DNA of 64,000 nt from Deltaproteobacteria bacterium (GCA_002731275.1 PCBK01000052.1:248001-312000), one strand, 5' to 3'. Numbered from the stretch's first letter, positions 33,971 to 43,980 are shown. The notes: generated by a model from the letters alone, not told the origin. Program-made: numbers and translations.

Positions 33971-36316
33971 CTATTTTTTCAACGTCACCCCGACGTCCTT
34001 GAGACCGTTTCTGAGGATCTGTGGCGTCAGGATCTGCGGCAGCACCTTGTACGTCTTCGTTCCATTGAACATCACGTATAAAGGCACCCCGTTGCGTTTA
34101 AATTGTTCGAGTGTCTTGGTGATCTCTTTGTCACCATTGGTCCAGTCGCCGCGGACGTAGTGAACGTCATGTTTCGCAAACAGACGCGCCGCTTTTTTTG
34201 TCGAGAGGGTTGTCTTCTCGTTGGCTTTACAGGTGATACACCAGTCCGCCGTGAAGTTGAGAAAGACGATCTTCCCCTTCTTGAGCAGGCCGTTGAGGGT
34301 CTTGCGTCGAAAAGGAATACGCGCTCTCTTCTTTTGCCCTTTGGCTTGGGCCGCGTTGGAGACATGAATGGACACGCGGTTCTCAGTCTGCAAGGGCCTC
34401 GTCTGCGCACGCAGCGACATCCCGCCCCACACCATCGGTCCAACTAAAGAGAGCACAAGAACAGCATTTCCACTCCAGGCCAACACCCTCGAACGCAGGG
34501 CGGTTAAGCTGAAGAACCATCCTCCCATCGCGACGACCAACAGAGAGATCATCGCCTGAAGCATCCCCGGAATCCCTGTCTGCATCCCCAACACCCACAC
34601 GAGCCAAATGACCGTTGCGTACAGCGGGAAGGCCATCACTTGCTTGAAGACCTCCATCCAGGCACCAGGGCGAGGGATCCAGGCCAGCCCCTTGGGAAAG
34701 AAAGACAACAGCACGTAAGGTGTCGCCATTCCGAGCGCCAGGCCGTTAAAGACCAACAACCCAACAACCGATCCTTGTGAGAGCGCGAAGCCGATCGCCG
34801 CCCCCATAAAAGGCGCTGTGCAAGGTGTCGCAACGATGGTCGCAAGGACACCTGTAAAGAACGAACCACCGTACCCTTCTTTGCCAGCCAGACCGCTCCC
34901 TGTGTTCATCAGGGAGTTACCGATCTCAAACAATCCAGAGAGGCTCAACGCCATCGCAAACAATACGACCGTCACGGCGAGTACAAACGCCGGGTTTTGG
35001 AGTTGAAATCCCCAACCGAGGAGTTGTCCACCGGCACGAAGCGCGATAAGCGCCCCTGCGAGCACAGAGAACGAGACCTGCACCCCTGCCCAAAACGCCA
35101 GCCCGTGAAGACGAATTTGACGAGGTTCTTCGTTGGCTTGCTCGACAAATTGGAGGATCTTGATCGACAACACTGGGAACACACATGGCATCAAGTTGAG
35201 AATCAGCCCACCAAGGAACGCCCAAAACAGCGCCATCCAAAGTGTCAGATCGGCCTTCTTCTCACCGACAGCTTGCCCCATCACCACTCCACTGTCTTTT
35301 GCCGCAGGGAGCAGCTTTTTAGCTGCAACAGGTGCCGCCGCGAGCTTCTTCTGAAGCACCTTCACGGGCATCGAGACAGCATACGTTAAGACCTTCGCGT
35401 TCTCCGGGATCCGCCCGTGGAATGCATTGCACACACCTGTCGGTTGTGACGCTGGCTTGGACTCTGCGTGTTCCTTGGGCTTGGCGGGTTTGGCCTTGAT
35501 AATGTGGGAGGTCTGGGGTTGATCGGACAAGAGCAACATCCCATCGAGGCGTTTGACGGACTTCGCGAAGTACTCGTTTTTGTCAAAGATGAAGGTGAGC
35601 TGATCACCTTCTCGCTTAAGTGTGGGGAGCTTTGCGTTCGTAAGTAAGGCCCCTTTGTTGGGAAAGAAGAGGATCGTCTTGGCGAACGAGAAGGCCCCCT
35701 TTTGTCCTTGGATGCGAATCACAAAAGAATCTTTGCGTTCCTTTGCGTCGGCTTTTCCTTGGAATGGCTTGGGGAGATGTTTCAGCGTCGTCTCAAACAG
35801 CGGCTTTGTCTCAGTGTTTACATCTGGTTTGTTCGACACAACGGGTAATGTTAACGACAAAGAGGCCTTGCCAGGGATACACTCTTCCTGACAGACGAGC
35901 CAGGACGCCTCACCCTTAATCGAGATCGTGTTCTCTTTATATGTTTTGGGGATATTGAGCTTGTACAGTAAAAGGATGGTCCCTTCGTACCCAAAATTGA
36001 CGAGCGGACCGACTTTGATGCGGAGTGGATAAGGCCAATGGGCTTTCCCCACCTTGACCCCTTGAGGGACCTGCCACTTAACCTTCGGCGGCATCCCTGA
36101 ATCACCGGCGTTCCGCCAATATGTATGCCAGTGAGGTTCGATATCCTGGCGAATCGCGATCCAGGCTGATGTGCCTCGCTGAAAAGCCTTTACAGGCGCG
36201 ATCAACGACACATCGACGTGCGGCGCCTTGACCACCTTCGCTTCACTTGGAGTTGGTATGAAGATAAGTAGAGATAAAAACACTGCATATACATAACTGA
36301 GCTTCATTCGACGCAT
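33971..36316 (-). CDS. DsbD/ScsB-like thiol:disulfide reductase
   Basis: The 781-residue protein begins with a signal peptide (YVYAVFLSLLIFIPTPSEA), then an N-terminal domain with WLVCQEECIPGKASL of the DsbD-alpha/ScsB type. About eight membrane segments follow (residues 360-630) with the CcdA-type cysteine motifs LNLMPCVFPVLSIK and ATIVATPCTAPFMGAA. The C-terminus is a thioredoxin domain with WCITCK. It carries electrons from cytoplasmic thioredoxin across the inner membrane to periplasmic partners. The start could be 36316 or 36307; GGGGAG lies just upstream. The redoxin gene 150 bases downstream is a likely partner. Confidence 0.93.
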   Translation of the reverse strand: MRRMKLSYVYAVFLSLLIFIPTPSEAKVVKAPHVDVSLIAPVKAFQRGTSAWIAIRQDIEPHWHTYWRNAGDSGMPPKVKWQVPQGVKVGKAHWPYPLRIKVGPLVNFGYEGTILLLYKLNIPKTYKENTISIKGEASWLVCQEECIPGKASLSLTLPVVSNKPDVNTETKPLFETTLKHLPKPFQGKADAKERKDSFVIRIQGQKGAFSFAKTILFFPNKGALLTNAKLPTLKREGDQLTFIFDKNEYFAKSVKRLDGMLLLSDQPQTSHIIKAKPAKPKEHAESKPASQPTGVCNAFHGRIPENAKVLTYAVSMPVKVLQKKLAAAPVAAKKLLPAAKDSGVVMGQAVGEKKADLTLWMALFWAFLGGLILNLMPCVFPVLSIKILQFVEQANEEPRQIRLHGLAFWAGVQVSFSVLAGALIALRAGGQLLGWGFQLQNPAFVLAVTVVLFAMALSLSGLFEIGNSLMNTGSGLAGKEGYGGSFFTGVLATIVATPCTAPFMGAAIGFALSQGSVVGLLVFNGLALGMATPYVLLSFFPKGLAWIPRPGAWMEVFKQVMAFPLYATVIWLVWVLGMQTGIPGMLQAMISLLVVAMGGWFFSLTALRSRVLAWSGNAVLVLSLVGPMVWGGMSLRAQTRPLQTENRVSIHVSNAAQAKGQKKRARIPFRRKTLNGLLKKGKIVFLNFTADWCITCKANEKTTLSTKKAARLFAKHDVHYVRGDWTNGDKEITKTLEQFKRNGVPLYVMFNGTKTYKVLPQILTPQILRNGLKDVGVTLKK

Positions 36317-36715
36317 AAGACTCCCCTATTCCTTCGAGTTGTCTATGTACAACTCTAAGGTAATGGACATTATTCCCTAGCAATTTAGTATATTTTAAAG
36401 AGACGATGAGAAGGCTTTGTAAGGAGACGCGGACCAAACATCACTTGGAAGGTGTGCATGTTCACGTGTCTCGTCAACTGCTAATCAAATAGAGACGACT
36501 GACTGATGATTGGTTGCAGTGTACAGATGAAGCTGTTGGGTCACATCGCGCTCTCTAGATCAGGAAAACGTAAGATCCCAGTGAAAGAAATGCTCCTTGA
36601 AGTGCAAAACAAGCGTCGAACACACTTCACGAAGGTCAAATGAGCGTTTGGCAAAAAAAGAATGGATGTTGAGTCGTTTCTTGGAGTCGTTTATCAGGAG
36701 GGAGGTGGGTTGTGG
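36317..36715. other. Leader and spacer between uppS-like and dsbD-like genes
   Basis: The 399 bases are AT-richer than the flanking genes and contain no credible reading frame. On the minus strand there is a -10-like TATACT (36387-36392) upstream of dsbD. A hairpin lies at 36336-36355. I see no T-tract terminator after the uppS-like gene. Confidence 0.45.
36336..36355 (-). promoter_or_regulatory. Hairpin in the dsbD-like leader
   Basis: GAGTTGT-N6-ACAACTC forms a 7-base-pair stem 20 bases before the start codon, next to the ribosome binding site, so it could affect translation or bind a protein. Confidence 0.4.
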
Positions 36716-37525
36716 TTAGCGACCGTAACGTCTTTGTCGCGCGGCGTACACGCGAAGTGCACGTAAGAAGTCCATCCTGCGGAATTCGGGCCAGAGCAGA
36801 TCACAGAAGTAAAACTCGGAGTGTGCGCTCTGCCAGAGGAGAAACCCAGAGAGTCGGATCTCACCACTTGTACGGATAATCAGATCGGGTTCGGGGAGTC
36901 CTGAGGTGTAGAGGTATTTGCTAAGCTCGTCGGGATCGAGTTTATCACGGCAGGTTTGGAGATCCTGCCCTTTGTCTGCGCAGTCATCCATGTAGCGTTG
37001 GAATGCGTCCGTGATCTCCTCTCGTCCACCGTAAGCGAGCGCGATGTTGAGGACAAAACGATCGTGGTGTTTGGTCTTCTCCTCCGCCTCGCGGATGGTG
37101 TCCTGAAGGTCTTGAGGGAGCAGCTCAATACGTCCAATATATCGAAGCTTTACTTTTCGATCATAGATTTTTTGATCGTTGATCAGCAGCTCCGTGTGTC
37201 GTTTGATCAGCTTAAACAGTCCTTCGACTTCTTCTTCGCTGCGGTGGAAGTTATCGATCGAGAAAGCCCAGATCGTGATGATTGGGATATCCAGCTCAAA
37301 ACACCACTCCATGAATTCTTCGAGTTTATCCGCACCTTTCTTGTGACCATCGATCAATTTGGAGAACTTATTCACACGCGCATAACGACGATTCCCGTCC
37401 AGGATCACCCCAACGTGCTTGGGACGTTCGAGGGACATGACTTTCTCTTCGAGGCGACGCTCATAGAGTGAGTAAAAGGGTTGTTTGACGTAGTTTTTGA
37501 CGCGTGCTTTTGCAAAGTCCCACAT
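36716..37525 (-). CDS. uppS: cis-Prenyltransferase (UppS-type, with DHDDS-like motifs)
   Basis: The 269-residue protein makes long isoprenyl diphosphates, most likely the undecaprenyl carrier for cell-wall synthesis. The catalytic P-loop reads GVILDGNRRYAR with Asp43, where most bacteria have DGNGRWA; DGNRR(Y/F)A is typical of eukaryotic DHDDS and archaeal enzymes. The C-terminal motif IIRTSGEIRLSGFLLWQSAH also resembles that group. ATG 37525 is the start because GGAGG lies five bases upstream; a TTG at 37537 falls inside that site. No cdsA, dxr or frr gene flanks it as in many bacteria. Confidence 0.92.
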   Translation of the reverse strand: MWDFAKARVKNYVKQPFYSLYERRLEEKVMSLERPKHVGVILDGNRRYARVNKFSKLIDGHKKGADKLEEFMEWCFELDIPIITIWAFSIDNFHRSEEEVEGLFKLIKRHTELLINDQKIYDRKVKLRYIGRIELLPQDLQDTIREAEEKTKHHDRFVLNIALAYGGREEITDAFQRYMDDCADKGQDLQTCRDKLDPDELSKYLYTSGLPEPDLIIRTSGEIRLSGFLLWQSAHSEFYFCDLLWPEFRRMDFLRALRVYAARQRRYGR

Positions 37526-37605
37526 CGAAGCCTCCAAAGCTGTGTGTGCAAATCGTATGGTTGGGTTGACCCCTCAAGACTAGCGCATTCATTTGCGTTC
37601 ACGAT

Positions 37606-37624
37606 GAATGTTTTATGAACATTC
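37606..37624. promoter_or_regulatory. Inverted repeat between uppS-like gene and histidine kinase
   Basis: GAATGTT-N5-AACATTC is a perfect 7-base inverted repeat in the 286-base divergent region. It could be an operator or an RNA hairpin in the uppS leader. The rest of the region holds short runs of T and A and no gene. Confidence 0.35.
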
Positions 37625-37811
37625 GGGGAAAGCTCAACCTTCTTAACACTTCTCGTTGTGTCTGTCGCCTGTTTTTTTGCGTTCGTTCTTTTCGCATCAT
37701 TTTCTTGCCATCTTTCATCCAAATAATCGGTAATGTATCTCTTTGACAAACGAAGAGTGAGAGTTCCGAGACTCTTTCCCCCAACCCCAAAAGTAGACAG
37801 CGAGAACACGC

Positions 37812-39548
37812 ATGGACAGCTCTCTTAAGAAAGGAATCTACAGCTACTTTCCAGTCGTTACAATTGCGTTTGTTGGGATCTTTATCCTCTGGAGCGTCTA
37901 CCTGATTGTGCACGCCTCACACCTTCAAGCCAATGTGCAACAAAGGGTCTCATGCATCTCCCTGCTGAGGCGTTATGAAATGGCGACCAAAGTACAGCAA
38001 ACCTCACTCGTCAAAGAGACCAACAAAAAGCGCTTGTGGAAAAGATGGTATGTCCAACACAAAAAGAAACAAGCCACACTCAAAACACTCCTCACGTTGG
38101 CACCTTCCATCAAAGGACTGACACCTTATCTCGATAAACTCGCCTCCTACCAAAAACAATTTGCGCTTGGTGTCCTCAAACAGTACGAGTCCAAACCACA
38201 ACAACTACAAGCGAAGATGCTCGTCTCTTTGCAACAAAGCCACAAAGCGATCAGTCTCGTACGTGGACAACTCTCCACCATCTCCAATGAACTCGCAGAC
38301 GTATGGCTACAACTGAGCATCATCGCGATTATTTCGTGTTTTTGGGCGCTCCTCGTCGCCATACTCATCGTCTACTTTTGGGGACGCAACAAGACCTGGG
38401 AGCGCGACTACACAGCGCTGCAAGAGAGCGAAGCACATAACAAGGCCATTCTTCGCTCCCTCGCGGACATGACCATCGTCATCAACCGTCAGCTCGAAGC
38501 CCTCGAAGTCAACATAGGTGAAGACAACCCACTCGGGCTCACACATGAGCTGGTGTGCCCACTTCCCCTTGAGACGTTCTTTCCCGAAAGACTTCTCACA
38601 GTCTTTACCGCTGCCCTACAAAACCTGACGCCATTCCAACCACACCAACGTATCGAATACACCGCGAACGACAATGACTCGTTTCTCACGCTGGAAGCGC
38701 GCCTGACACGTGTTGATGATGAGCGCCACCTCGCCATCATTCGAGATATCACCGAGCAAAAGCAGAATGAGCGTCTAAAGGACGAGTTCATCGCAAACGT
38801 CAGCCATGAACTGAGGACACCATTGACGTCGATCCGTGGTGCGTTGTCGTTGTTGCGCTTTCAGTTTGGTGAGGAGTTCAAGGACAGCGCACAAAAACTG
38901 CTCTTTATCGCGGAGAAGAACAGCTTACAGCTCAATCGCTTGATCGACGACCTGCTCGATGTACAAAAGATGACGTACGGGCAGCTCGACTTTGACCTCG
39001 AAGATGTGGAGCTTAACCAGCTACTTGAGGGTGTGATCGAGAACAACAAGCCATACGCCGAAAAGCACGATGTTCAATTTCGCTTTTTCCCCCTACCGAG
39101 CGCGTTGTGGTGTCAAACAGCTCCCAAACGACTCGAACAAATTCTCAACAACCTGCTGTCCAACGCAGCCAAATTCTCCAACCCCAAGTCCTATGTCGAT
39201 GTGCGCTTGCAACCGAAAGAGCGGACATTTTTAATCGAAGTGCAGGACTATGGCATCGGTATCTCAAAGCAGTTCCAGCGAAAACTCTTTCGTAAGTTTT
39301 CTCAGGCGGGCAACACCAGCAACAAAAACGCAGGGACAGGTCTTGGACTCAATATCAGCTTGCGCTGGGTCGAAAAACTCGGTGGGCGATTGAAGGTCAA
39401 GAGTGAGCCAGGGAAAGGCAGCCTGTTCTACTTTGAGCTCCCCTACAAGGCGGAAGACGCGAGCTTTGTGTTGAAAGAAACACCAGAACATGGCACCTCC
39501 ACAAGCGTAAGCCTCGAAGCGATAGAAGAACCCCCCTCAACGACATAA
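37812..39548 (+). CDS. Orphan membrane sensor histidine kinase
   Basis: The 578-residue protein has two membrane segments (residues 12-34 and 167-190) around a helical extracytoplasmic region of about 130 residues. A degenerate PAS-like region (about 200-312) follows, then HisKA with His332 in FIANVSHELRTPLTSI and a HATPase domain with LLSNAAKFS, DYGIGI and GTGLGLN. The four-helix-like outer domain (many Lys/Gln) resembles chemoreceptor-type sensing domains. No response regulator is adjacent, so its partner is elsewhere. It ends 17 bases from the convergent thrA gene. Confidence 0.9.
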   Translation: MDSSLKKGIYSYFPVVTIAFVGIFILWSVYLIVHASHLQANVQQRVSCISLLRRYEMATKVQQTSLVKETNKKRLWKRWYVQHKKKQATLKTLLTLAPSIKGLTPYLDKLASYQKQFALGVLKQYESKPQQLQAKMLVSLQQSHKAISLVRGQLSTISNELADVWLQLSIIAIISCFWALLVAILIVYFWGRNKTWERDYTALQESEAHNKAILRSLADMTIVINRQLEALEVNIGEDNPLGLTHELVCPLPLETFFPERLLTVFTAALQNLTPFQPHQRIEYTANDNDSFLTLEARLTRVDDERHLAIIRDITEQKQNERLKDEFIANVSHELRTPLTSIRGALSLLRFQFGEEFKDSAQKLLFIAEKNSLQLNRLIDDLLDVQKMTYGQLDFDLEDVELNQLLEGVIENNKPYAEKHDVQFRFFPLPSALWCQTAPKRLEQILNNLLSNAAKFSNPKSYVDVRLQPKERTFLIEVQDYGIGISKQFQRKLFRKFSQAGNTSNKNAGTGLGLNISLRWVEKLGGRLKVKSEPGKGSLFYFELPYKAEDASFVLKETPEHGTSTSVSLEAIEEPPSTT

Positions 39549-39565
39549 ATCCCCTCAACACAAAC

Positions 39566-42046
39566 TCAGGCAGGTGCACCGAGATAGGATGCCAGCCGCA
39601 AGAGATCGGCAAAGACACCACCGGCGGTCACCTCAGGTCCAGCGCCGGGACCTTGTACGATGAGTGGCTGTGCGTCGTAGCGTGTAGTGCGAAACGCGAT
39701 GATATTGTCCGAGCCTTGAATGCGTGCGAAAGGATGCGTCGTTGGGTAGCGTCGTAAAGACACAACAGGCGCCTCACCTGGCTTGATCACACCGACATAA
39801 CGAAGCACCTCGTTGTTTGCGCTCGCCTCTTCGTAGAGGCTCGTCATCTCGTCGTCATACATAGGCAGCTGCTGCAAAAAGTCATCGACAGACATCTCCC
39901 CTTGCAACGGTGTCGGCACGAGATTCTGAATAGAGAGTTCATCCAGCTCAATCTGAAGCCCCATCTGACGAGCAAGAATGACGACCTTCCTCGCGACGTC
40001 CATACCGGACAGGTCGTCACGGGGATCGGGCTCAGTATAGCCCTGCTCTTTGGCGACTGATACAATCTCGGAGAACGTCTTCCCCGCACCAAAAGAGTTA
40101 AAAATATAGGCCAATGTCCCTGAAAAGACGCCTTCGATCTGCAAGATCTTGTCACCAGTCTGGATCAGATCTCGAAGTGTCTGAATCACAGGAAGACCCG
40201 CTCCAACTGTCGCTTCATAGAGATAGTGCGTGGTCTGTGTTCGGCTCAGCTCACGTAACGTCTGGTAGTACGCTCCACGGCTTGCGTTGGCTTTCTTGTT
40301 GGGTGTGATGACATGGATCCCCCGCCCAAGCCAATCGGCATATTGGTCCGCCACAAACTGACTGGCAGTACAATCGAGAATCACCGCGTGGGGCAGGTGC
40401 TCAGCTTGGACATGTGATGCGAACGCCGAGAGATCTGCATCGACAGCCTCCTCATCAAACGCTTTCTCCCATGAATCGAGGTCGAGATCCATCCCCAAGA
40501 GCATCTTTTTGGAGTTGGCGATCCCGCGGATACGTAGATCGATCCGAAATTGTTCGCGCAGAAGCTGGGCTTGTTGTCGCAGCTGTTTGATCAAGGTTTT
40601 CCCGATCAATCCGGGTCCGACGAGACCGACAGAGAGGGTTTGATCGGAGAGGTAGAAGCCAGCGTGGACAGCCCGTAACGCCTTGGTCGAGTCGCTTTGT
40701 TCGATGACCGCCGAGATATTGCGCTCAGAAGACCCTTGCGCGATGGCGATGACGTTGACCCCAGCCTTGGACAATGCGCGGAAAAACTGCGCGGCGACAC
40801 CTGGGCGTTCAACCATCCCACTGCCCACAGCCGCGAGGATACTACAGGGCGCGACAACGTCGATGGTTTGGATCTTGTTATGGTGCATCTCGTGAAAGAA
40901 CGCCTCTTCCACAGTTTCCTTCGCTTTTTGGGCTTGGGCTTCGGGGACCGCAAAGCAGATCGAGTGCTCGGAGCTGGCCTGTGAGATCATGACCACAGAG
41001 ACACCGACCTCTCGCAACGCACCAAACAAACGATGTGCGACACCAGGGACACCAATCATCCCGGCCCCTTCTACGTTAAGGAGCGCCATCCCATCGACCG
41101 TCGAAAAACCCTTTACAGGCGAACGTGACGAAGATGTGTCGATATCTTTGTGGATCAAGGTCCCGTCAAGCGCAGGCCGGAAGGTGTTGCGAATGCGAAT
41201 CGGGATCTGGTGCTGTATCGCCGGAGCCATCGTGTGAGGGTGGAGGATTTTCGCACCAAAATACGTCAACTCCATCGCGTCATGGTAAGACAACTCATCG
41301 AGCAGCTCGGCTTCTTCGACACGTCTTGGATCGGCGCTCAAGACGCCATCGACGTCGCTCCAGATCGTGATCTGGGAGGCGCGCAAAAGCGCCCCCAGGA
41401 TCGACGCGGAGTAATCGCTCCCATTGCGACCGAGCGTCGTCGCTCCGCCGTCGATGTCCGATGCGATAAAGCCTGTGATCACGACGTGCGTCTCATCGCA
41501 TGTCTCTAACCACGCGTCCAGCGCAGCTTGGCTCTTCTCCCAATCCACGGTGATCCCATTCTCACCAGAGCGCAGAAATAGCACCTCACGCGCGTTGAGC
41601 CACGTGACGCTGGCACCTTTTGTCGACAGGTACCCGGCAAGTGCACGCGCTGACCAAATTTCACCGTATCCTGCGATCCAATCAAATGTCCCCTGTGACG
41701 CCCCTCCGACGAGAGAGACCGCGCGCAGGATTTGATCGATGTCTTCGCGCTCCTGGGTCAATTGAGCGAGCAAATCGCTGCGCAAAGTGCCCTCTGGTAA
41801 TCTGGACAGGAGCTCGTGTTGGCGTTGATAGATCGCCTCAAGCTGAGGCTGCACATCGAGCGCAGTCTGGCTCGCTTGCTCCACAAGCTCCAACAGATCG
41901 TTGGTCATCCCTGCCATCGAAGAGACGACGATCGCGCAGCGACAGTCATCCTGCTTCTCAAACATCCCTGTGACATGTTCGTAACAATCAGGATCAGCGA
42001 GGCTGGTCCCACCAAATTTATGCACCATCCATTTGACATCGCTCAT
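39566..42046 (-). CDS. thrA: Bifunctional aspartate kinase / homoserine dehydrogenase
   Basis: The 826-residue protein begins with the aspartokinase core (VHKFGGTSLADP, then GRNGSDYSASILGALL), followed by two ACT-type regulatory segments (VEGAGMIGVPGVAHRLF and GSGMVERPGVAAQFF). The homoserine dehydrogenase part begins at VGLVGPGLIGKTL and has the catalytic region EATVGAGLPVIQTL and GTLAYIFN. It catalyses the first and third steps of threonine/methionine synthesis, with probable threonine feedback through the ACT domains. ATG 42046 is preferred; 42067 is also in frame. A strong promoter lies at 42143-42170. Confidence 0.95.
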   Translation of the reverse strand: MSDVKWMVHKFGGTSLADPDCYEHVTGMFEKQDDCRCAIVVSSMAGMTNDLLELVEQASQTALDVQPQLEAIYQRQHELLSRLPEGTLRSDLLAQLTQEREDIDQILRAVSLVGGASQGTFDWIAGYGEIWSARALAGYLSTKGASVTWLNAREVLFLRSGENGITVDWEKSQAALDAWLETCDETHVVITGFIASDIDGGATTLGRNGSDYSASILGALLRASQITIWSDVDGVLSADPRRVEEAELLDELSYHDAMELTYFGAKILHPHTMAPAIQHQIPIRIRNTFRPALDGTLIHKDIDTSSSRSPVKGFSTVDGMALLNVEGAGMIGVPGVAHRLFGALREVGVSVVMISQASSEHSICFAVPEAQAQKAKETVEEAFFHEMHHNKIQTIDVVAPCSILAAVGSGMVERPGVAAQFFRALSKAGVNVIAIAQGSSERNISAVIEQSDSTKALRAVHAGFYLSDQTLSVGLVGPGLIGKTLIKQLRQQAQLLREQFRIDLRIRGIANSKKMLLGMDLDLDSWEKAFDEEAVDADLSAFASHVQAEHLPHAVILDCTASQFVADQYADWLGRGIHVITPNKKANASRGAYYQTLRELSRTQTTHYLYEATVGAGLPVIQTLRDLIQTGDKILQIEGVFSGTLAYIFNSFGAGKTFSEIVSVAKEQGYTEPDPRDDLSGMDVARKVVILARQMGLQIELDELSIQNLVPTPLQGEMSVDDFLQQLPMYDDEMTSLYEEASANNEVLRYVGVIKPGEAPVVSLRRYPTTHPFARIQGSDNIIAFRTTRYDAQPLIVQGPGAGPEVTAGGVFADLLRLASYLGAPA

Positions 42047-42142
42047 ATGTGCTCTCAACCCCACCATTTTTCACCAGCATCTTCATCACCGAGAAGCCAG
42101 ATAATCCGCCAATACAACATTCAAAACCTTATAAAAAAGCGC

Positions 42143-42170
42143 ATTGTATCACACGCACAAAGGCAGTCAA
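42143..42170 (-). promoter_or_regulatory. Sigma-70 promoter for thrA
   Basis: On the minus strand TTGACT (42170-42165) and TACAAT (42148-42143) are separated by 16 bases. This is one of the best matches in the window and would give a leader of about 90 bases. Confidence 0.65.
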
Positions 42171-42179
42171 CTTGTAGCT

Positions 42180-42209
42180 TTGACATTGGGGCAAAAGACG
42201 TGCAATATG
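42180..42209 (+). promoter_or_regulatory. Candidate promoter for the acyltransferase operon
   Basis: TTGACA at 42180-42185 and AATATG at 42204-42209, 18-base spacer. It lies back to back with the thrA promoter, only nine bases between the two -35 boxes. Confidence 0.4.
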
Positions 42210-42387
42210 GGATGTGGAACGAAATAGAGAGACCACCGATAGACAAAGCCACCCATCCCACGAGAAGGAGATGGTAAGGCTTTTCCACGCCACTTGTTGA
42301 CTTGGAATCGTCTCAAACCTTGATCACAACGAGTCTTTCTGGGGCGAACCGACACACACTACCCTGACAAAGTGAGAGCCAGTACCT

Positions 42388-43980
42388 ATGCGAAACGAAG
42401 ATCGTGAATGCGCTATCGTTGAAATCACAAGCCGTATTGTCTCCCGATACATGGAAGAATCGACGCGCTCAAAAGGTATGCCCGTCCTACAGGTCGTCAA
42501 CGACACCATGTACCAGGAGTTTTTGCGCCTCAAACAAGACCGCAATGGTCATATGTACCAAGAAGACTATGCGTTCTGGAAAGAGATCCAACGCAAGCTC
42601 CCACAATCAACAGAGCGAGAGATCAAAAAGCTGCTGACCAACATCGTCACGCGCTTTTCGAGAGAGGTCGCGGGTAACTTTAGCCCGCAAGTCTACGATC
42701 TCTCCGTCAAAGTCTTACCTGTCGGGCTCTCACTTTTGCTCAACTCCGTCTCCCCGACAAAGCTGCTTCGACAATTCCCAAACATGCCGACCCTCGAACA
42801 CAACGTCCAGTTGAGCGGCAACGTCAAACAACTTCAAGAGCTGGAAAAACGTGGCACTGTCGTCCTGCTCCCCACACACTTGAGCAACCTCGACTCACCG
42901 ATCGTCGGATGGAGCATCTATCACATGGGCTTGCCGCCCTTTACATACGGCGCGGGGCTCAACCTGTTCTCCAACCCAATGCTCAGCTTTTTTATGCGCA
43001 ACCTCGGCGCATACCGCGTCGACAGACGCAAAAAAGCCCCCATCTACAAAGACGTCCTCAAAGAGTACGCGACCTGCTCGCTGGAGTATGGTTACAACAA
43101 CATCTTCTTTCCAGGCGGCACACGTAGCCGTTCAGGGATCGTCGAGCGGCGCATCAAAAAAGGTCTGTTGGGCACGGCGATCAACAGCTACGTCCACAAC
43201 CTCCAAAACAAAAAGAAGAACCCCAAGATCTTCATCGTGCCGTGTACGCTCAACTACCACCTCGTGCTCGAAGCCAAGAGTCTGATCGAGGACTACCTCA
43301 AATCAGAAGGTCGCTCACGTTACATCGTCGCAAATGACGAATTTTCCGACATCAAACGCATCGTGAAGTTTGTGACCAACTTGATCAAGCTGGACTCACA
43401 GATCCAGGTCGTGATCGGCGAAGCGTTTGACCCATTCGGCAACCGCGTGGACATCGAAGGACAGAGCTATGACTCGCGAGAACGTCCCGTCGACATCAGC
43501 AAGTACGTCTTGTGTGGTGGCAAACCGGCCATCGATCCACAGCGCGATCATGAGTACACCAACGAGCTCTCCAAAGTCGTCAGCGAGCAATTCAGCAATT
43601 ACAACATGTTGATGGTCACCCACCTCGTCGCCGCGGCGTGTTTTCTGTTGTTGAGAGAGAAAAACCCAGACATGGACCTCTACCGCCTGCTCCACACAGG
43701 TGGCAACATCGACCACCTCGCGCTCAGTGAAGTCTGTGAGATGACGGATAGGTTGTACAATCACTTCAAGACACTTGAGCAAAACGGCAAGATACGTTTG
43801 GAGCCATGGTTGCATACGCAAAACAGCGAAGGCATGGTGGAGCGCGCGTTGCGTTTCTTCAAGAGTTACCACGCCCCTTCAGTCATTCGCCGTCGTGGTG
43901 ACAGGATCATCCCTGGCGACATGAATTTGCTGTACTACTACCAAAACCGCCTCAAAGGTTATCCCCTGCCAGAGGGATAA
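42388..43980 (+). CDS. Glycerolipid acyltransferase (PlsB-like)
   Basis: The 530-residue protein has the glycerolipid acyltransferase core: HX4D in LPTHLSNLDSP (His164, Asp169), an FFPGGTRSRSG block for glycerol-3-phosphate binding and an IVPCTLNYH block. The length and extra helical N-terminus are closer to PlsB than to PlsC, though shorter than PlsB of E. coli. It would acylate glycerol-3-phosphate or lysophosphatidate at the inner membrane. There is no true membrane-spanning segment. The downstream gpsA makes its likely substrate, and the third gene is a phosphatidate-phosphatase-like protein. Confidence 0.85.
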   Translation: MRNEDRECAIVEITSRIVSRYMEESTRSKGMPVLQVVNDTMYQEFLRLKQDRNGHMYQEDYAFWKEIQRKLPQSTEREIKKLLTNIVTRFSREVAGNFSPQVYDLSVKVLPVGLSLLLNSVSPTKLLRQFPNMPTLEHNVQLSGNVKQLQELEKRGTVVLLPTHLSNLDSPIVGWSIYHMGLPPFTYGAGLNLFSNPMLSFFMRNLGAYRVDRRKKAPIYKDVLKEYATCSLEYGYNNIFFPGGTRSRSGIVERRIKKGLLGTAINSYVHNLQNKKKNPKIFIVPCTLNYHLVLEAKSLIEDYLKSEGRSRYIVANDEFSDIKRIVKFVTNLIKLDSQIQVVIGEAFDPFGNRVDIEGQSYDSRERPVDISKYVLCGGKPAIDPQRDHEYTNELSKVVSEQFSNYNMLMVTHLVAAACFLLLREKNPDMDLYRLLHTGGNIDHLALSEVCEMTDRLYNHFKTLEQNGKIRLEPWLHTQNSEGMVERALRFFKSYHAPSVIRRRGDRIIPGDMNLLYYYQNRLKGYPLPEG

